Shown: positions 55,748 through 64,000 of the stretch, piece after piece
How the letters are laid out: each line of letters opens with the position of its first letter
Numbering within the stretch: position 1 is the stretch's first letter
NCBI GenBank assembly: GCA_027621505.1
Contig: JAQCBK010000002.1
Location: forward strand, 25,632-89,631
Reading direction: 5' to 3'
Length of the DNA stretch: 64,000 bases
Origin: Bacteroidota bacterium
Lineage (GTDB): Bacteria; Bacteroidota; Bacteroidia; Flavobacteriales; Flavobacteriaceae
Program-made: the position numbers and the translations under genes
The notes under the pieces: generated by a model
What the model saw: only the letters and a program-made list of their open reading frames with translations
What the model was told of the DNA's origin: nothing
Databases searched by the model: none

Positions 55748-58700
55748 ATGAAATCGAGTGCTTTTCAAATCATAAATGCTGCGGCTGGCTCTGGGAAGAC
55801 TTACTCTTTGGTTTATGCCTACCTGCAAAAATTACTATCCACCAACCGAGACGACGGCTACAAAAATATGTTGGCCTTGACCTTTACCAACAAGGCGGTA
55901 AACGAGATGAAGTTTAGGATTTTGAATAGCCTTTATCTTTTGGCCCATAAAATCGATGATGAAAAAATCAAACACATTTGCTCAAGTCTGACCAGTGACC
56001 TGGAGATTGATATCTCCACACTTCAAATCAAGGCGGAGAGAATGTTGAATAAAATCCTTCATGAATATGCTGCTTTTGAAGTCATTACATTGGATAGTTT
56101 TACCCATAAAATTATTAAGAGTTTCGCCAAAGACCTAAGAATCCCTGCCAGTTTTGAGGTTACCTTAGATGGTGATTTGCTGTTGGAGGAAATGACAGAA
56201 AATCTTTTGGATCAAGCTGGAATCGATCCCAGCTTAACCAAAATATTGGTCGCATTTAGTTTGAGTAAAACGGAGGAGCTCAAGAGCTGGAACATTGGCC
56301 AAGACCTGTTTGAATTTTCAAAATTATTGCTCAACGAGAACGATCGTTTGCCCCTGTCTCAACTTAAAAATATTGACCCCCGAGTTTTTGAATCACAAAA
56401 AAAGGATTTTATTGTATTACAGTCCAAGCTGGTAAATGAACTTCAGGCCATGGGTCGAGAAACATTAGAACGCATCAGAGATCAAGGGATAAGTGCTGAA
56501 GACTTTTCTCGCAAGACCCTTTATACTCATTTTGAGAAAGTGGCCAACGGAACGATTGACGGACTTTATGGGAACCAACTCGAAGACAATTTAAAAGCAG
56601 GGGAACGCATCTACACCCAATCTCTGGAGGACGATAAAAAAAACAAGATTGATGGTTTAATTCCCCAATTGCTGGAGGATTTTTTACAAATCAAACGAAA
56701 AGTAGGCCGACTGCTTTTGCTGAAGAGCATCATCAGTCAATGGACGCCTTTGTCTTTGATCGGTTGGATGGAGAAGGGCCTATCGGAACTACAGCTTCCA
56801 GAAAATCGCCTCCTGCTCAGTAGGTTCAACGAGATGATAGATAAAGAAATATCTGGACTTGATGCTCCTTACCTCTATGAGCGACTGGGCGAAAAATACC
56901 GTTATTATTTTATTGATGAATTTCAGGATACTTCAAGGTTACAATGGAAAAACCTGATTCCTCTCATCTCCAATGGCCTTCAAAGTCTGGACGAGGATCA
57001 TCAATCAGGTTCTCTGCTTTTGGTGGGTGATCCCAAACAAGCCATTTATCGCTGGAGAGGGGGGGACAATGAACAGTTTTTACGTCTTTTAAATAAAGAA
57101 AGCCCTTTTCAATGGTTGCCCGATATCAAGCTTCTGTCCAAAAATCATCGCAGCCGTAAGGCCATTATCGATTTCAACAATCAGTTTTTTGCATGGGTAG
57201 CCTCTGTTTTAGACGATCCCGAGCAAAAAGCAATTTTTGAGCAACAGACCCAACAGCAATTCAATGACAAAAATGGAGGACAGGTGACCATTCAATTCAT
57301 TGAAAAAGGCAATCATAAAGAAAGTACCTTTCCTGAGTATCAACAGCAAACGATCCATGCACTTGAAAAAGCGAGATCGAATGGGTTTTTGTGGGAGGAT
57401 ATGGCCGTATTGGTCAGAAAAAAAGAACATGCTGTTTTTGTGGCAGCAGCCCTTCAATCGGAAAATATTCCTTTTATATCCTCCGAGTCGCTATCGCTGG
57501 CAAGTTCCACCAAAGTGAGTTTTCTTGTTCATCTGATCCATCTGGCCACAAATCCTGATGATCAAGAGCAAAGAAAAAACATCATCGAATTTTTATGGAT
57601 TCAAAATCAACCTTCAGCTGATTTTCATTCCCTATTGAGTGATATGGTCTTTCTTCCATTTCCGCTGTTCCAAAAAGAACTAAACCAGCGATTTAAGGTT
57701 TCCTTTGACTTTGAACTTTTTTCAAAAAAATCCATTTATAATGCTATCGAGTATGCCATTCATGCCTTTGGATTGAATCAAAAAATGGAAGCCCATTTAA
57801 ATGCCCTTTTGGATGATGTTTATGAATTTAGCATCAGAGAAGACGGAAGTTTTTTAAGTTATCTACACCATTGGGAAGTTAAGGGAAATCATCAAAAAAT
57901 TATTATCCCTGAGGGGACCAATGCAGTAAAAATCATGACCATCCACAAGGCCAAGGGGCTTGAATTTCCTGTGGTAGTTTTTCCTTTTGCATCAGAGGAT
58001 TTGGTTTCTTCTCGTATTCGAAAAGTTTGGTATCCCATTAAAAATCAATTTGACACTTCCTTTGAATGGGGAAGGGTACATTTCTCCAGCAAGTTAAATT
58101 ATCTGGGGGATGAGGGCTCTGATTTTTATCACCGAGAGGTGCTGGCAGCCCAAGGCGATTCCCTAAACACACTTTATGTAGCCATGACCCGTGCCATTTC
58201 TCAAATGTATGTCATTTGTACCCTCGAAGCCAAAAAGAGCCAGGTGGACAAAAGCTATGCGACCTTGCTGAACCATTTTGTTTGGAATAAAAACCAAGAA
58301 CCTCAAATTGAAAGTCCTTTTTTGTGGGCTGGATCGGAAAATATTCAAATTACTCGTCCTCGGTCAAGTATTAAAACCATTGAACCGAATTTCGTCATCT
58401 GTCCTCATTGGCAACAAAGACTATGGGTTCAGATCAGCCCCAAAAACGATGAGGCCTCCATTGCTGCCCGTCACGAGGGCAGGTTGGTTCATGCTTTGAT
58501 GGCAGACGTTTATCATTCCAATGACGTCCCCAATGTAATCAATGAGGCACTGAACAATGGGACCATCGCCGAAGAGGAATACCAACATTATCAACAGTTG
58601 ATGAAAAATATTGTGGAGCACCCGCTCTTGTCTCCTTTCTTCGCAGCGGAATCAAAAGTTTTGAACGAAAAAGATATTTTAATTCCCGGGCAGTCTTTTG

Positions 58701-58891
58701 TCCGTCCGGATCGGATTGTAAAAAATGAAGAGGGGTGGGTTATTATTGATTATAAAACGGGAAAGGAACGTGAACGTGACCACAAACAAATCAAACAATA
58801 TGCCGAGCTAATTGAAGAAATGACTCAAGAGAAATCAAAATGTTATTTGGTTTATATCGGCCAAGAAACCATTGTAAAAAAAGTCGCATGA
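55748..58891 (+). CDS. UvrD/RecB-like helicase-nuclease (AddA-like)
   Basis: Walker A INAAAGSGKTYSLVYAYL; FIDEFQDTSRLQW; GDPKQAIYRWRGGD; KIMTIHKAKGLEFPVVVFPF; nuclease motif GWVIIDYKTGKE. Confidence 0.93.
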   Translation: MKSSAFQIINAAAGSGKTYSLVYAYLQKLLSTNRDDGYKNMLALTFTNKAVNEMKFRILNSLYLLAHKIDDEKIKHICSSLTSDLEIDISTLQIKAERMLNKILHEYAAFEVITLDSFTHKIIKSFAKDLRIPASFEVTLDGDLLLEEMTENLLDQAGIDPSLTKILVAFSLSKTEELKSWNIGQDLFEFSKLLLNENDRLPLSQLKNIDPRVFESQKKDFIVLQSKLVNELQAMGRETLERIRDQGISAEDFSRKTLYTHFEKVANGTIDGLYGNQLEDNLKAGERIYTQSLEDDKKNKIDGLIPQLLEDFLQIKRKVGRLLLLKSIISQWTPLSLIGWMEKGLSELQLPENRLLLSRFNEMIDKEISGLDAPYLYERLGEKYRYYFIDEFQDTSRLQWKNLIPLISNGLQSLDEDHQSGSLLLVGDPKQAIYRWRGGDNEQFLRLLNKESPFQWLPDIKLLSKNHRSRKAIIDFNNQFFAWVASVLDDPEQKAIFEQQTQQQFNDKNGGQVTIQFIEKGNHKESTFPEYQQQTIHALEKARSNGFLWEDMAVLVRKKEHAVFVAAALQSENIPFISSESLSLASSTKVSFLVHLIHLATNPDDQEQRKNIIEFLWIQNQPSADFHSLLSDMVFLPFPLFQKELNQRFKVSFDFELFSKKSIYNAIEYAIHAFGLNQKMEAHLNALLDDVYEFSIREDGSFLSYLHHWEVKGNHQKIIIPEGTNAVKIMTIHKAKGLEFPVVVFPFASEDLVSSRIRKVWYPIKNQFDTSFEWGRVHFSSKLNYLGDEGSDFYHREVLAAQGDSLNTLYVAMTRAISQMYVICTLEAKKSQVDKSYATLLNHFVWNKNQEPQIESPFLWAGSENIQITRPRSSIKTIEPNFVICPHWQQRLWVQISPKNDEASIAARHEGRLVHALMADVYHSNDVPNVINEALNNGTIAEEEYQHYQQLMKNIVEHPLLSPFFAAESKVLNEKDILIPGQSFVRPDRIVKNEEGWVIIDYKTGKERERDHKQIKQYAELIEEMTQEKSKCYLVYIGQETIVKKVA

Positions 58892-58916
58892 GCGTCCATC
58901 AGACCAAGATCAGCCT

Positions 58917-61646
58917 ATGAGAACTTTTTTGGACGAAATAGCCGAACAAATTTTTAATACGAAAACCCCTCTAGAGTTCATCAAAATAATTGTACCCAGT
59001 CGCAGGGCAACCCTATTTTTAAAAAATGCTTTGGCCCGTCAAATTCAAAAACCCACTTTTGCTCCAGAAATTCAAAGTATTGAAGATTTTATAGAGGAAT
59101 TATCTGGATTAAAAAAAGTCCCTCAAGTGGATCTGATCTTTGAATTTTATGATGTTTATCGTTCCGTTAATAAGGAGAAACAATCGGATTCATTTGATCA
59201 ATTTTTGGGTTGGGCCAACGTCATTCTCTCTGATTTTAATGAGATGGACGCTCATTTGGTAGCGACCAAAAGTTTTTTTGATTTTCAGTTTTCATTACAG
59301 GAGATGACTCAGTGGACCAAAGATGAAAATCAGACCCAAATCGTCCTAAACCACTTGCAGTTTTGGCGCATCATGCCCAAACTTTACAAGGGCTTGAACC
59401 AACGCTTGATGGAAAAACAACAAGCCACACTGGGTTATATGTTTAGGGAGGCGGTTGCCAATTTGGAGTTTTACATGAACCAAACCTCAAAACAACATTT
59501 CTTTGTAGGATTCAATGCGCTAAATACAGCAGAATCTCAAATTATTCAGGAGTTTTTGTCGAGGAATAAGGGATCCGTTTACTGGGATATCGACAGTCAA
59601 TTCTACAAAGACCCCTTTCATGCAGCGGGGAAGTTTATTCGACACTATCACAAGGATTGGAAATCTTTGCGTTCCCAAAAAGTATCATTTGAGGAACATT
59701 TTTCTAAGCCCAAGCTCATTGAGATCATTGGAGTGACCAAAAACATTGCCCAAGCTAAATATGCCAGCCAACTGGCTATCGATTTACACCAAAAATACCC
59801 AAATGAGAAAACAACTGTTGTTTTGGGTGAGGAGTCCCTACTGGTTCCTGCCATCTCCTCCATTGAAGACCCCGAAGTGACTTGGAATGTAACCATGGGA
59901 TATCCCCTAAAAGATACAACCGCAACCAATTTTTTTGAAGTTTTTTTTCATTTACACCACCAAGTAAGAAAGGGAGCTTTCTTTTTTAAGCATCTAAAAA
60001 AACTGCTTTTCACATCTTTCTGCCGTGAGTTGTTCCAATTTCATCAATTGGATTTGGAGGAAAATTTAAATGATATGGTCTCAAAAAATCTAAATTTCAT
60101 TCCGCAAGAAAAGTTGTATCATACGAAAGACCTTGCAAGTATTGATGCTTGTTTTTTTGCTCCAGTAGGGGACATAGACATTTTTCTAAAGCGGCTTACT
60201 CAAATTTGTAACCATTTCATTTTGTTTTTGGAAAATTCAAAAGACAAAGGGGCGGTTTTGCATTTAAATTATTTCCAAAAATTTAAATCCCTTTTTAACC
60301 GTATTCAGGGATTGAATCAAAAACAACCTTTTATCGATCAGCTTTCCCTTCTGATCTTGGTGTTCAGAGCACTTATTAAAGAAGAAAAAATTGATTTCCT
60401 TGGAGAGCCATTAGAGGGCATACAGTTCATGGGCTTACTCGAAACCCGTCTATTGGATTTTGATAATGTGATCATCACCAATCTCAATGAGGGGATTTTA
60501 CCAGCAGGGAAAAACAACAACTCCTTCCTCCCTTTTGATTTAAAGAAAAAATTTAAGTTGCCTACCTTTTTGGAAAATGATGCCATCTACACCTACCATT
60601 TTTACCGCTTGCTGCAAAGGGCCAAAAGGGTATATTTACTTTACAATACCCAAAGCGATGGATTGAACTCAGGAGAAATGAGTCGCTTTTTGTATCAGCT
60701 AAAATATTTGAAGCAACACCCTCAACCCGTAATGGAAAAGCTGGTGGGATTGAACTATAATCCTCCTCAGACTCCCATTTCTGAAATTAAAAAAACAGAG
60801 GAAATCATGGAGCGTCTCAATGCCATTGCTGAGAAAGGTTTTTCTCCCTCTTCTCTTTCGCTCTACCTAAGAAACCCGCTAACATTCTACTACCAAAGGG
60901 TATTGGGAATCCAACAAAACAATAGGATGGAATCCATCATCAATCCAATGGACAAAGGAAATTTGGTTCATGGAGTTCTAGAGCAACTCTACCTTCCCTA
61001 TCAAAACCAAAATCTGACGTTGACGGATTTCGATCAAATGAAAAAACAGGTTGCAATGGTTTTGGAGGAACATTACCGAAAGATTTACCACGGGACCCCA
61101 AAAATAATCGGGAGAAATCACATCATTTTTGAAGTGCTAAAAAAATCGATCATGGATTTTCTGACATTGGAGGAACAAGCAGTCAAGCAGGGAAATCAGA
61201 TCAAAATATTGTTCTTGGAGCACCAATTTGAACAGATCATCCACCCTCCCAACATCGACTTTCCAGTGAAGCTTGTTGGTGTGGTAGATCGTATTGATCT
61301 CTACAATGGCCAACTCAGAATCATTGACTACAAAACAGGAATGGTGCAGCCCAAGCAATTGAAACTGCCCCACTGGGAAGTGTTCCATGAGGACACAGAT
61401 TTTGCCTATTTATTTCAGATTCTGCTCTATTCCTATGTTCAGAAACCATTGATCTCTCAGTATCCGGGTGCAAATGCAGGGATTATTTCGCTCAGAAACC
61501 TCCCAGAGTACTTTATGCCTTTCACCACAAAAAACAATCCCAATCAGTCATTGAATCCGGAAAATCTGGATCGTTTTGAAGTAAAATTATTCGATATTAT
61601 TGATCAAATATTTGATTCCAAATTGAATTTCATTGACAAAGGCTGA
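58917..61646 (+). CDS. PD-(D/E)XK nuclease family protein (AddB-like)
   Basis: VPSRRATLFLKNALARQ; C-terminal FSPSSLSLYLRNPLTFYYQRVLGI, GNLVHGVLEQLY, VGVVDRIDLYNGQLRIIDYKTG; follows the AddA-like gene. Confidence 0.9.
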   Translation: MRTFLDEIAEQIFNTKTPLEFIKIIVPSRRATLFLKNALARQIQKPTFAPEIQSIEDFIEELSGLKKVPQVDLIFEFYDVYRSVNKEKQSDSFDQFLGWANVILSDFNEMDAHLVATKSFFDFQFSLQEMTQWTKDENQTQIVLNHLQFWRIMPKLYKGLNQRLMEKQQATLGYMFREAVANLEFYMNQTSKQHFFVGFNALNTAESQIIQEFLSRNKGSVYWDIDSQFYKDPFHAAGKFIRHYHKDWKSLRSQKVSFEEHFSKPKLIEIIGVTKNIAQAKYASQLAIDLHQKYPNEKTTVVLGEESLLVPAISSIEDPEVTWNVTMGYPLKDTTATNFFEVFFHLHHQVRKGAFFFKHLKKLLFTSFCRELFQFHQLDLEENLNDMVSKNLNFIPQEKLYHTKDLASIDACFFAPVGDIDIFLKRLTQICNHFILFLENSKDKGAVLHLNYFQKFKSLFNRIQGLNQKQPFIDQLSLLILVFRALIKEEKIDFLGEPLEGIQFMGLLETRLLDFDNVIITNLNEGILPAGKNNNSFLPFDLKKKFKLPTFLENDAIYTYHFYRLLQRAKRVYLLYNTQSDGLNSGEMSRFLYQLKYLKQHPQPVMEKLVGLNYNPPQTPISEIKKTEEIMERLNAIAEKGFSPSSLSLYLRNPLTFYYQRVLGIQQNNRMESIINPMDKGNLVHGVLEQLYLPYQNQNLTLTDFDQMKKQVAMVLEEHYRKIYHGTPKIIGRNHIIFEVLKKSIMDFLTLEEQAVKQGNQIKILFLEHQFEQIIHPPNIDFPVKLVGVVDRIDLYNGQLRIIDYKTGMVQPKQLKLPHWEVFHEDTDFAYLFQILLYSYVQKPLISQYPGANAGIISLRNLPEYFMPFTTKNNPNQSLNPENLDRFEVKLFDIIDQIFDSKLNFIDKG

Positions 61647-61697
61647 TAAATTTAGTATTCAATTTTTTATTCAATATATTTAAAAAAATATTTTACG

Positions 61698-62549
61698 ATG
61701 AGTGAGTCAAATGGTAGCAAAGAAGAAAGGGGGATCAAGAAAGAGAAGCTCAATTGGTTCCTGCGGATAATTACGCTGGGTGACCGTTTTTCTATTCAGG
61801 ATTTCTTCGATCGAGTCAAAAAAGGCTTCGTTGAGTTTTTGATCGTATTTTTTGGGGTATTGGTTTCTTTTGGAGTGGAAAGTCAAGGAGAGGATTTTGG
61901 GGACAGAGAATCCAATATTGATAACCTTATTGGTTTGAGAGACGAGATGAAGGACATACAGCAGTACACCCAAATTTATATAGAGGAGAATACTTGGATC
62001 AGAGCACTGTACACCAAACTTTATGATCAATGGGAAGAAAACAGAGATAGTGTTTTCTTATTCATAGATGAGACCGATGGGCAACCCTATTCACCACTCT
62101 CTTTTTATAATAATTACAATCCGTTCAATCCGCCACGTGTAGTTTATGAAGCCATTAAACTGGACGGAACTTTTAGGTTTTTAGGTTCTGATGTGGGGCG
62201 CTTGGTTAACAACACTTACGATGGTACTGATTTAAAGTATTTGATGTTGAATACAGATCGTGAGGAAAAAGTGTATGTTGATCAATTCGAGTCTCAAGTG
62301 GCCAATAAGTGGATTTTTGATTTGGATAAAATAGATTTATATGATACCGACTTTTGGGTCAAAAATCGAAAATACTTCCAGAGAGAGAAATTTTTGAAAT
62401 ATAACCTATTCAAACGTTTGGGACTGTGGCAGCAAATTTCGGAGCAGCTTGTAGATTACGATGCCACACTGGAGCGTAACATAAAAAAACTTGATTCTGT
62501 GATCCAAACCAAAGACGATGAATTTGTATTTATCTATTGGTGGTTCTAA
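61698..62549 (+). CDS. Hypothetical membrane-anchored protein (DUF6090-like)
   Basis: Single TM FVEFLIVFFGVLVSFGVESQGEDFGDRESNIDNLIGLRDEM. Confidence 0.55.
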   Translation: MSESNGSKEERGIKKEKLNWFLRIITLGDRFSIQDFFDRVKKGFVEFLIVFFGVLVSFGVESQGEDFGDRESNIDNLIGLRDEMKDIQQYTQIYIEENTWIRALYTKLYDQWEENRDSVFLFIDETDGQPYSPLSFYNNYNPFNPPRVVYEAIKLDGTFRFLGSDVGRLVNNTYDGTDLKYLMLNTDREEKVYVDQFESQVANKWIFDLDKIDLYDTDFWVKNRKYFQREKFLKYNLFKRLGLWQQISEQLVDYDATLERNIKKLDSVIQTKDDEFVFIYWWF

Positions 62550-64000
62550 GCTTTTTCAATCAAGCCAGCAACTAACTTTCCTGAAATCAAAGCGGGAGGC
62601 ACACCAGGTCCAGGTACGGTTAATTGACCTGTAAAATATAAGTTTTTTACTTTTTTACTTTTGAGCTTAGGCCTGAGAAAGGCCGTTTGCATGAGGGTGT
62701 TTGCCATTCCGTAAGCGTTCCCTTTATAGGAGTTATAAACCGAAATAAAATCATTCACACAAAAAGAATCTCTAAATAGGATTTCATCTTTTAGTTGTTG
62801 ACCGGTCAAGTTTTCCAAACGTGCTATAACGATATCAAAATAATGATTCCGCAATGCATCAGTATCCTCCAGTCCAGGGGCAATTGGGATCAAAATAAAA
62901 CAGGCTTCTTTTCCTTTAGGAGCCATATCAGGGTCTGTAGTGGAAGGGAAGTTGGCATAAAACAGGGGTTCCTCAGGCCACTGTGCAGTGTCGTAAATGG
63001 TTTCGGCATGGGCATCAAAGTCCACATCGAAAAACAAGGTGTGGTGGGAGACATTTTTCACCTTTTTGTTTAATCCCACATAAAAGAGCAGGGAGGAGGG
63101 GGCAAATGTTTTTTTGTCCCAAAAGGCTTCACTGTAGGCCCTTAGTGGTTTTGGAATCAAGGTTTCGGTGTGGTGGTAGTCAGCCCCACTTAAAACGACA
63201 TCGGAAAATATACTTTCTCCATTAGTTTTGATTCCAACAGCTTTTTTGTCTTGAACGATGATCTCGTCAACGGAAGCGTTGACGTTGATTTGAACCCCCA
63301 AGCTTTCTGCCAACCGTACCATTCCTTTTACGATGCTGTACATACCATCTTTGGGATGCCAAGTGCCCAAACCGAAATCCGCAAAATTCATAAAATTGTA
63401 AAAAGCAGGGGTGTCGGCAGGTTTGGCCCCCAAAAACAAAACGGGAAACTGGAGAATCTGTGTCAGTTTTGGATTTTTGAAGTCCCTTGTAACCTCTCTT
63501 TTGATGTTAGAAAAAAAGTACCCTATTTTATTGATGGTTTCGGGGGTCACCAGTTCCAAGGGGGAAACCCCTGGACGATAAACCAGTTTATCAATGGCAA
63601 TTTTATAATTATCGGCAGCTTTGTCGATGAATTTTTTAAGCTTGGCGGCGCTTCCAGGTTCGACTGCTTCAAATGAAGCGTAAATTTTTTCTAAAGAATC
63701 ACCAATACAGATGGAATCATTTTTTCCAAAGTAAACCTGATATCCAGGGTCTAGCCGTTCTAATTTATAGTAATCACTCGCAGATTTTCCAAAATCACCA
63801 AAAAATTTCTCAAAAACATCGGGCATCCAATACCAGGACGGCCCGATATCAAAAACAAAGCCCTCTTTTTTTAACTGACGGGCGCGCCCTCCGGGGGTAC
63901 TGTTTTTCTCAAAAACTTGAACCTTATGTCCAGATTGGGCAAGATAACAGGCTGCTGACAAAGAGGAAAATCCAGAACCGATAATGCTAATATTCTTTTT
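62546..64000 (-). CDS. crtI: Phytoene desaturase family protein (partial, extends past the window edge)
   Basis: KKNISIIGSGFSSLSAACYLAQSGHKVQVFEKNSTPGGRARQLKKEGFVFDIGPSWYWMPDVFEKFF; C-terminal NLYFTGQLTVPGPGVPPALISGKLVAGLI. Confidence 0.92.
   Translation of the reverse strand, partial: KKNISIIGSGFSSLSAACYLAQSGHKVQVFEKNSTPGGRARQLKKEGFVFDIGPSWYWMPDVFEKFFGDFGKSASDYYKLERLDPGYQVYFGKNDSICIGDSLEKIYASFEAVEPGSAAKLKKFIDKAADNYKIAIDKLVYRPGVSPLELVTPETINKIGYFFSNIKREVTRDFKNPKLTQILQFPVLFLGAKPADTPAFYNFMNFADFGLGTWHPKDGMYSIVKGMVRLAESLGVQINVNASVDEIIVQDKKAVGIKTNGESIFSDVVLSGADYHHTETLIPKPLRAYSEAFWDKKTFAPSSLLFYVGLNKKVKNVSHHTLFFDVDFDAHAETIYDTAQWPEEPLFYANFPSTTDPDMAPKGKEACFILIPIAPGLEDTDALRNHYFDIVIARLENLTGQQLKDEILFRDSFCVNDFISVYNSYKGNAYGMANTLMQTAFLRPKLKSKKVKNLYFTGQLTVPGPGVPPALISGKLVAGLIEKA

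Noticed and set aside
55748-61646. Helicase-nuclease pair as a novel defence system
   Set aside because: Architecture (UvrD-type helicase with C-terminal nuclease, followed by a PD-(D/E)XK protein) fits AddAB recombination machinery.

Overview
This looks like a chromosomal window from a Flavobacteriaceae-type Bacteroidetes genome. The basis is protein family content, TAnnTTTG-like -7 promoter elements and the Bat operon. It is densely coded and mostly housekeeping. No rRNA, tRNA, CRISPR array, intact transposon or prophage was recognised.

Main blocks, left to right:
- a partial TolC gene with a TetR regulator
- a polyprenyl synthase and lycopene cyclase
- a complete SUF Fe-S assembly operon (about 7.9-14.3 kb)
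- nadD/gmk/yicC
- a 3-keto-sugar/GMC oxidoreductase locus (about 18.0-23.9 kb)
- a rearranged-looking stretch (about 25.3-30.6 kb) with a secreted/HicB-like chimera, a structured hairpin, a gene split at a slippery A8 run, and two gene remnants abutting at about 30510
- a MoxR/DUF58/Bat aerotolerance operon (33.4-42.4 kb)
- pheS, gpsA, pyk, rnc, fabF, acpP, purN, rnhA
- a PfkB kinase with a long PurF-like protein, sodB, an AddAB-like nuclease pair, and a partial crtI

The most interesting items are:
- the A_AAA_AAA_TGA junction splitting a thioredoxin-like secreted protein
- the signal-peptide/HicB-antitoxin-like chimera
- the predicted exported 3-keto-glycoside oxidation locus
- the systematic 4-9 bp tail overlap of convergent genes

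All family calls come from reading the translations. No database search was run.
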